Source of the DNA: Chloroflexota bacterium
GTDB lineage: Bacteria > Chloroflexota > Dehalococcoidia > SM23-28-2 > RBG-16-64-32
Reading direction: 5' to 3'
Length of the DNA: 10,455 nucleotides
Assembly (NCBI GenBank): GCA_005880075.1
Contig: VBJT01000145.1
Location: forward strand, 1-10,455
Shown here: positions 6,958-10,455 of the stretch, piece after piece
How the letters are laid out: every line of letters starts with the position of its first letter
Numbering within the stretch: position 1 is the first letter of the stretch
Translations under genes and position numbers: made by a program
Notes under the pieces: model-generated
What the model was told of the DNA's origin: nothing
Database searches by the model: none
The model's input: only the letters and a program-made list of their open reading frames with translations

Positions 6958-7812
6958 CTACTGGATCGCAATGGTCGCCTCTGCCGACTTGCCACTGCAT
7001 GTCACTAGCACCTTACCGTTTCCCAGCGGTTGGGTCTGCTGTGAAATTAGCCAAGTCCAGGTGACCGTTCCATTGGCATCTGCGGTCTTAGGATCCAGTC
7101 CGGCCGCTGTGCTTCTCTTGCCCGAGGGGTGGGTGTAGACGATAGAGCAAGAACCCCCCGGAGACGTCTGTACCTTGACGTTGGCGGCTTGGCCGGCCGA
7201 GACCGGAGACGTGAGCGAGACGATACTCGTCTCACCTGACGATCCACTGGCGTCGGTGCTGTCGGGCGGTTGCACGGTAAAAGTGGCGTACGCCTTTTTC
7301 TCCCAGTGCGCCAGGTCCTTTTCGACGATGTTATCCACGAAGACATACTTGCCTTCGGTCATCGGAACCGTAATCGTCTGCGTCTTCCCTATCCCAAGGA
7401 CCTTGCCTTCGCCGGGCGATGTGATACCGTTGGCCTCCTCGTCCAGCGACTTGTCCTTCAGCGTCGGGAGCGATTCTGGCGCGATGTCCGTTTTTAGAAT
7501 TATGAACTCGTGACTTTTGGCGGGGCCCGTATTCTCGATGTTGAACGTAATCGCCCCGGCCTTGGCGCTTGTCGCGCTCGGCTTGATTGACCACTCATTC
7601 AGCGTTACATCAACGGTCCCCGATGAAGGGCCTGCGGAAGCGGTGTCACTGCTATCTGCCGAAGCGTTGCCGCCCGGCTCTTCCGCCTCGAGGGTGCTTG
7701 TCGAAGGCGTCTTTGCCAGACCGGTTGCGGAGGCTATGCCCATCGCGGAGCCGGTGATAGAGATAGCAGCCACGATGCCGGCCCACCCCAAAAGGTGCTT
7801 GCGGTTCTTCAA
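6958..7812 (-). CDS. Exported cupredoxin-fold protein with degenerate copper site plus C-terminal Ig-like domain
   Basis: This is a 284-aa exported protein. A hydrophobic signal (about 7-31, ending ASATGLAK) is followed by a Ser/Gly/acidic linker to about 65. Residues 66-181 match plastocyanin-like cupredoxins: VDVTLNEWSIKPSATSAKAG, a GPAKSHEF strand with His101, the PTLKDKSLDEE loop, and YVFVDNIVEKDLAHWEKKAY leading to ATFTV. In copper-binding relatives the last part is C-N…H-Y-x-x-G-M-Y. Here the Cys position is Asp160 and the Met position is Ala174, while His101 and His169 remain, so a normal type-1 copper site is unlikely. Residues 195-284 form a second beta domain with two cysteines (C222, C272) and a GLDPKTADANGTVTWTW core, a module I associate with Chloroflexota and Actinomycetota exported proteins. 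The start is TTG 7812, with AAAGGAG 10 nt upstream. Confidence 0.85.
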   Translation of the reverse strand: MKNRKHLLGWAGIVAAISITGSAMGIASATGLAKTPSTSTLEAEEPGGNASADSSDTASAGPSSGTVDVTLNEWSIKPSATSAKAGAITFNIENTGPAKSHEFIILKTDIAPESLPTLKDKSLDEEANGITSPGEGKVLGIGKTQTITVPMTEGKYVFVDNIVEKDLAHWEKKAYATFTVQPPDSTDASGSSGETSIVSLTSPVSAGQAANVKVQTSPGGSCSIVYTHPSGKRSTAAGLDPKTADANGTVTWTWLISQQTQPLGNGKVLVTCSGKSAEATIAIQ

Positions 7813-7822
7813 TTCAACTTCG

Positions 7823-7829
7823 CTCCTTT
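7823..7829 (-). promoter_or_regulatory. Ribosome binding site deciding the TTG start of the cupredoxin gene
   Basis: The minus strand reads AAAGGAG, and the TTG at 7812 follows 10 nt later. No in-frame ATG lies nearby before the hydrophobic signal, so the non-ATG start is well supported. Confidence 0.7.
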
Positions 7830-7919
7830 AAGTCATAGTCGGATCGTTCAGTCCGCTGATTCGGATCTGCGAGGGTCTTGATTCGGGGAGCGCCATTCCC
7901 ACTGCATCATGAAGCTTCT

Positions 7920-7948
7920 ATTTTATCGGGAAAGGATTTGCATGCGAA
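7920..7948 (-). promoter_or_regulatory. Candidate sigma-70-type promoter for the cupredoxin gene
   Basis: The minus strand has TTCGCA (7948-7943), a 17-bp spacer and TAAAAT (7925-7920), matching consensus at 4/6 and 5/6. It lies about 108 nt before the TTG start, giving a leader of roughly 100 nt. This is one of the few AT-rich spots in the window. Confidence 0.5.
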
Positions 7949-8231
7949 CTCCCAGAGGTTTACTGCCTTTATGGGCGCAGCGGTGCGGTAAGTGTATTAA
8001 GCCGGGATGAAGGAATGGCGAAAATCCCATGAAACTCCCCACGGCATACAGCCGCTGTCTCCGCGAGCCGACGCCTGTGAGGCGCCTCTTTGTTTGGAGA
8101 AATTCATTCGAATTCCAATTCTCGCTTAATGTTGCTGCCCTATCGTTGCCCTTGGATAGAAGGACTGGGCAAAAGGGCAAGGCCAACAACCGGCTGCGCT
8201 CAAGCTCTGAGGCCCATAAGAAACGCAAGTG
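7949..8231. other. Divergent intergenic region without a supported gene
   Basis: This gap lies between the minus-strand cupredoxin gene and the plus-strand repeat-protein gene and should hold both promoters. Open frames here (a 101-codon minus frame and a 67-codon plus frame) lack ribosome sites and recognisable protein character. A small CGCCT-GTG-AGGCG stem (8072-8084) is followed by a T-rich run and may be a weak attenuator. An AT-rich patch around 8098-8130 contains the TTCGAA palindrome. I could not pick a convincing plus-strand promoter. Confidence 0.4.
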
Positions 8232-8238
8232 AAAGGAG
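8232..8238 (+). promoter_or_regulatory. Strong Shine-Dalgarno fixing the start of the repeat-protein gene
   Basis: AAAGGAG at 8232-8238 precedes the ATG at 8246 by 7 nt. The same frame is open further upstream (to 8090), but that part has no ribosome site and no signal character, so 8246 is the true start. Confidence 0.8.
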
Positions 8239-8245
8239 ATCGGGA

Positions 8246-8587
8246 ATGACGAAACTGCCGAGCTGGTTGATAGTCGGAGTGTCAGCGGCGGCCTTGATGA
8301 TTGGCGTGCTTCTGGCGACGGGGACGTTCACGTCCGCGCAGTCGCCAACGCCAACACCTGCGCCGACCAGTGGCGCGTTCAAGTCGAACGAGGACACCAC
8401 CCACGAGGCGGGAGAGAGCGCGGACCGGGAGGCTCAGGAGGATGCCGGCATCTTCCCGGGCGGCAAGCATCGTGGCGGAGGTTCGAACGAGGATGCTAGT
8501 CATGAATCCTCGGAGAGCGCCGATCGAGAAGCTCAAGAGAATGCTAACCAGGCCCCGGCGACCGTGAGCCCAACGCCGGGCGCGTAG
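8246..8587 (+). CDS. Small exported protein with two acidic SNED/ESADREAQE repeats
   Basis: This is a 113-aa protein and the only convincing plus-strand gene. Residues 6-26 are a hydrophobic signal or anchor, followed by TSAQS, a plausible cleavage point after Ala31. A PTPTPAPT linker leads to two near-identical 22-residue acidic repeats (47-68 and 80-101). Each has SNED, then HE, then ESADREAQE, and they are separated by a Gly-rich basic stretch, IFPGGKHRGGG. The C-terminus is a Pro/Thr tail. The repeats are rich in Glu/Asp/Arg with regular spacing and look helical. I do not know a function. Similar SNED/ESxxREAxE segments occur, to my recollection, in small exported proteins of related bacteria, but I cannot check this here. 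The start is supported by AAAGGAG. It is transcribed opposite to its neighbours and ends in a hairpin, so it is probably a stand-alone unit. Confidence 0.85.
   Translation: MTKLPSWLIVGVSAAALMIGVLLATGTFTSAQSPTPTPAPTSGAFKSNEDTTHEAGESADREAQEDAGIFPGGKHRGGGSNEDASHESSESADREAQENANQAPATVSPTPGA
8384..8548 (+). repeat. Two in-frame 66-bp repeat units with 99-bp period
   Basis: Units at 8384-8449 and 8483-8548 encode the two acidic repeats. Both start TCGAACGAGGA, but many codons differ by synonymous changes (for example GCGGACCGG versus GCCGATCGA). The protein is therefore more conserved than the DNA, which argues for an old duplication kept by selection. Confidence 0.75.
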
Positions 8588-8600
8588 ACAGCCGTGTTTA

Positions 8601-8630
8601 CAGCCCCCCGGGGAGCGGACCGGGGGGCTG
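8601..8630 (+). terminator. Perfect 11-bp GC hairpin after the repeat-protein gene
   Basis: CAGCCCCCCGG (8601-8611) pairs with CCGGGGGGCTG (8620-8630) across an 8-nt loop, 13 nt after the TAG stop. No T-tract follows (ACGG). Position and stability make it the likely transcription end for the plus-strand gene; it could also stop the minus-strand cluster coming from the right. Confidence 0.7.
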
Positions 8631-8817
8631 ACGGCACCCGCGACTAACGGGTGTGCAGGTCATGCCGAAGAAGCTGGCCATCTTGGAGAGCGTCGTGATG
8701 TCCGCAAAGCGGTTGCCGACGGTCGCCTGCGGGTTCTGGGCTGATATCGTAGCGCGACGGCGCTGGCGGGACCGCACTACCAAACACGCCGGTCAACGCC
8801 GATAGGTCTGATATGTC

Positions 8818-9189
8818 TCAACCCGATGTCATAACCATCGGAATGGCATCACAGAGCTCTCTGGCGTGGTCTTCCCAGTCCTTGAGATCCTCGTGAGTGT
8901 GGGTCGTCAAGTAGTAACTCCTGAGCTGCAGGTAGAATGCCCGGGCCCATTCCGGCCGCAAGTTAGCGATGATCAGGCCTACCTCCATACCACTCGCGAA
9001 CGCCTTCACGTAGCCGATCCCATCGATCTCATCGTCATCCTTTAATTCATTGATGGTCCTGCCGTGCCAAATGGGGACTGCCTTTTGGCACAGGTCCCGA
9101 GGGGGCCCTTCGTCTGGGAGCAGGCAGTCCGGGCAGCGGCACCCCGTCCGTTCGTCTTGCGCCCACTCGTTAATTGTTAGTCGTTTCAT
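8818..9189 (-). CDS. Hypothetical protein with CxCxxC motif
   Basis: This unrecognised protein is 123 aa from ATG 9189. A second ATG at 9192 and a TTG at 9195 are possible; GAGGG at 9200-9196 gives the best spacing (6 nt) to 9189. Near the N-terminus is CRCPDC (C17, C19, C22) with a further Cys at 36 and His at 42, which could bind zinc although no known finger is matched. The middle (about 55-90) contains GIGYVKAFASGMEVGLIIANL and an aromatic helix, RAFYLQLRSYYL. The C-terminal part is acidic and helical (HEDLKDWEDHARELCDAI). Size, composition and position as fourth gene of a tight cluster suggest a phage-type or accessory protein. It starts 35 nt after the preceding stop, so co-transcription is likely. 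Confidence 0.7.
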   Translation of the reverse strand: MKRLTINEWAQDERTGCRCPDCLLPDEGPPRDLCQKAVPIWHGRTINELKDDDEIDGIGYVKAFASGMEVGLIIANLRPEWARAFYLQLRSYYLTTHTHEDLKDWEDHARELCDAIPMVMTSG

Positions 9190-9224
9190 CATCAACCCTC
9201 GTCTGCCCGTCTTAGAGGAAGGTG

Positions 9225-9662
9225 CTAGGTCGCCAACCTCGCTCGGTACCGATTGGCCTCAATGATCAGTGCGTAGACCTCTTCGAAGAACCCCGGCGGT
9301 GCTTGGCCGTTTCGATGATGTGTGCCTGCGGACGTTCGGGACCGTGCAATGGCAAATTCGTACCCGAGCAAGACCTCGGGACCAAGCTCGCCCCATTCCC
9401 ACTTGTTCTGCACTACGTTGATGACCGTCGAAAGAAGTTCGGATGTGGTCAGCTCCAGGATCACGGCGCCGCGACTGGCTCGGCGAGGTTCCCAGTGGGA
9501 GGCGCCCGCCTCAGCCACGGTCTGCACGCCAGACCTCGAGGCCGCGGGCCCATCTGCCTGCAAGGTCGGAGAAACCTGGCTGGATGCACCCAGGTGAACT
9601 CGATTCCCGAGTGCCCGAGTCGTTCGCTCACCACCATCATTGGTGGACGGCGCCAGGTTCAT
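9225..9662 (-). CDS. Hypothetical protein, low-complexity N-terminus and helical C-terminal domain
   Basis: This protein is 145 aa from ATG 9662, which overlaps the stop of the upstream gene in an ATGA; a GTG at 9668 is less likely. Roughly the first 60 residues are Ser/Ala/Gly/Thr-rich and look disordered. From about 66 there is a compact helical part: VILELTTSELLSTVINVVQ, then WEWGELGPEVLLGYEFAIAR, and a final helix, GFFEEVYALIIEANRYRARL. No family or catalytic motif was recognised. The conserved look of the second half against a loose first half could mean either an N-terminal tail or a start further downstream, but no good internal start with a ribosome site was found. It is the third gene of the SWIM-led cluster. 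Confidence 0.65.
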   Translation of the reverse strand: MNLAPSTNDGGERTTRALGNRVHLGASSQVSPTLQADGPAASRSGVQTVAEAGASHWEPRRASRGAVILELTTSELLSTVINVVQNKWEWGELGPEVLLGYEFAIARSRTSAGTHHRNGQAPPGFFEEVYALIIEANRYRARLAT

Positions 9663-10066
9663 TCGCACAGCCTCGAGCCAGCGACTTGCGTTCGCGGGAT
9701 AGTCTTTACGACGAGTGCGCGCGAATGCAGAGTCCTGAACAGCACTCCCTCGCGCTCCAGCTCTCGCTCCGTGACCATCCCGGCCGCTACGCAGGCCTCT
9801 AACTGATTGGCATCCACCGCCGGCTTAATGCAGGCAGCGAGCTGAGGGAACGCGAAGGCAAGTCTGTCCGGGTCGTATCCCTTGCGAAAGCGCGCCTCGA
9901 CGTGGACGCCGACGCCGCGAACCTCATCAACAAAGTGGCCTTCCTCTGTGACCATGTCCCGGAGCTGATCCCTTACCTGGCTCAAACGCTTCTCGAGAGG
10001 ATTGACTCGTTCCTTGAGTTCCAGATACTCCTCGAGAAGCCGGGCTCGGACGTCTGGACTGGTCAT
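9659..10066 (-). CDS. Small coiled-coil protein, phage/accessory type
   Basis: This is a 135-aa protein. The N-terminal 42 residues are a strongly charged heptad-like helix (LLEEYLELKERVNPLEKRLS and onward), followed by a short beta part (GVGVHVEARFRKGYDPDRL, 51-69) and helical turns around FPQLAACIKPAVDANQLEA and GMVTERELE. The arrangement of a coiled coil followed by a small domain recalls Gam/Gp157-like phage proteins that protect DNA ends or act beside recombinases, but I cannot assign it to either. The start codon overlaps the SWIM gene stop and the stop overlaps the next start, both as ATGA, so the three proteins are likely made together. Confidence 0.75.
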   Translation of the reverse strand: MTSPDVRARLLEEYLELKERVNPLEKRLSQVRDQLRDMVTEEGHFVDEVRGVGVHVEARFRKGYDPDRLAFAFPQLAACIKPAVDANQLEACVAAGMVTERELEREGVLFRTLHSRALVVKTIPRTQVAGSRLCE

Positions 10067-10383
10067 CGCGAGATCTCTCCGCTGGCCCCTTCACCCTGCT
10101 GACAGTTCACCTCGAGCCAATCTCGAAGCATTAGCGCCAGGCGGTGCTTGCATGGGTGCCCCTTGCCGTGTCTCACGTAGTCTGAACACTCGCAATCGCC
10201 GTTGCGAATCAAATACGACCTCAGACCGTCTTCAGAGCCGACGCGCCAGGCGCCGCCGTCAAGCTGCTCGATCGGACGGAGAACGAACAGGAACGCGCCC
10301 TTTTCCAGGCGACTCGTCAAGTGCGGCCGAGTTCCCGAGGCCCTCTGGACCAACTGCCTCAACTCTTGGATCTTATCGGTCAT
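10063..10383 (-). CDS. SWIM-type zinc finger protein
   Basis: This 106-aa protein consists mainly of one SWIM finger. WRVGSEDGLRSYLI leads into CECSDYVRHGKGHPCKH, with zinc ligands C64, C66, C78 and H80 in the CxCx(n)CxH order that defines the family. SWIM domains bind DNA or proteins and occur in recombination factors, transposases, SWI/SNF-type helicases and many small stand-alone accessory proteins. This one has no partner domain, so it may act with another subunit. The N-terminal 25 residues are a charged helix. The start ATG at 10383 has a GGGGG-like site upstream, and the stop overlaps the next ATG (ATGA). Confidence 0.85.
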   Translation of the reverse strand: MTDKIQELRQLVQRASGTRPHLTSRLEKGAFLFVLRPIEQLDGGAWRVGSEDGLRSYLIRNGDCECSDYVRHGKGHPCKHRLALMLRDWLEVNCQQGEGASGEISR

Positions 10384-10455
10384 GTCGGCGGACCCCCATT
10401 ACTCTGCTGAGTAAGGCCCGAAATGGCGATCAAAATGAGGATCCGGTCTGGTTGA
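10380..10455 (-). other. Possible C-terminal end of another minus-strand gene, cut by window edge
   Basis: Two minus frames are open from the right edge. One ends with TGA at 10382-10380, overlapping the SWIM ATG as ATGA, the same junction used by the next two genes; its tail reads …LIAISGLTQQSNGGPPT. The other ends with TAA at 10401-10399 (tail …RHFGPYSAE), leaving a 15-nt gap. The ATGA pattern favours the first, but too little sequence is visible to decide. Confidence 0.3.

Noticed and set aside
7923..8228. 101-codon minus-strand frame in the divergent gap
   Set aside because: It has no Shine-Dalgarno or recognisable protein character, and it covers the likely promoter of the cupredoxin gene.
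8598..8783. 61-codon minus-strand frame; part (ADITTLSKMASFFGM) faintly recalls the last helix of Cro/C1-type repressors
   Set aside because: Its end runs through the terminator hairpin, no ribosome site was seen, and the helix-turn-helix core is missing. At most it is a decayed fragment; a profile search against HTH_3 would settle it.

Overview
This is a GC-rich bacterial chromosomal window, coded almost entirely on the minus strand. It looks like a Gram-positive-type or monoderm lineage. Two predicted lipoproteins, several signal-anchored proteins with Ser/Thr/Pro linkers (PTATPT-like tails) and a cupredoxin followed by a Ser/Gly-type Ig-like module (…GLDPKTADANGTVTWTW…) resemble Chloroflexota and related high-GC groups. 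That placement is inference from protein style; no rRNA or tRNA is present to confirm it.

Layout, left to right. (1) 1-676, minus: the N-terminal 225 codons of a secreted or membrane-anchored surface protein that runs off the left edge. Behind it, 677-1185 is non-coding. It holds a strong Shine-Dalgarno, a tandem array of GTTAACC-like boxes (737-776) and a cluster of hairpins (813-946). (2) 6821 down to 1186, minus: a tightly packed five-gene cluster. In transcription order it encodes an AcpA/phospholipase-C-like phosphoesterase lipoprotein, a PsbP/LpqN-like lipoprotein, two different MacB/LolD-type ABC ATPases and a duplicated 10-helix FtsX-like permease. Gaps are 18 nt or the genes overlap (one exact ATGA), so this reads as one envelope-export or lipoprotein/cell-wall-remodelling operon. 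(3) 7812-6958, minus: an exported cupredoxin-fold protein whose copper ligands are partly lost, fused to an Ig-like domain. (4) 8246-8587, plus: the only convincing plus-strand gene, a small exported protein with two copies of a 22-residue acidic repeat, followed by a perfect 11-bp hairpin. (5) 10383 down to 8818, minus: four small genes of phage or accessory type (SWIM zinc finger, coiled-coil protein, two unknowns). The first three are joined by ATGA stop-start overlaps, and the cluster continues to the right of the window.

How the genes may work together. The central operon has everything needed for a MacB-like mechanotransmission or extrusion machine at the cytoplasmic membrane: a heterodimeric ATPase pair, one fused permease and two lipid-anchored outside partners, one of them a hydrolase. 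The surface protein, the degenerate cupredoxin and the small repeat protein are also exported, so regions 1-4 form a cell-surface neighbourhood. The right-hand cluster has a different character and may belong to a mobile or phage-derived segment.

No CRISPR array, insertion sequence, tRNA or rRNA was seen.
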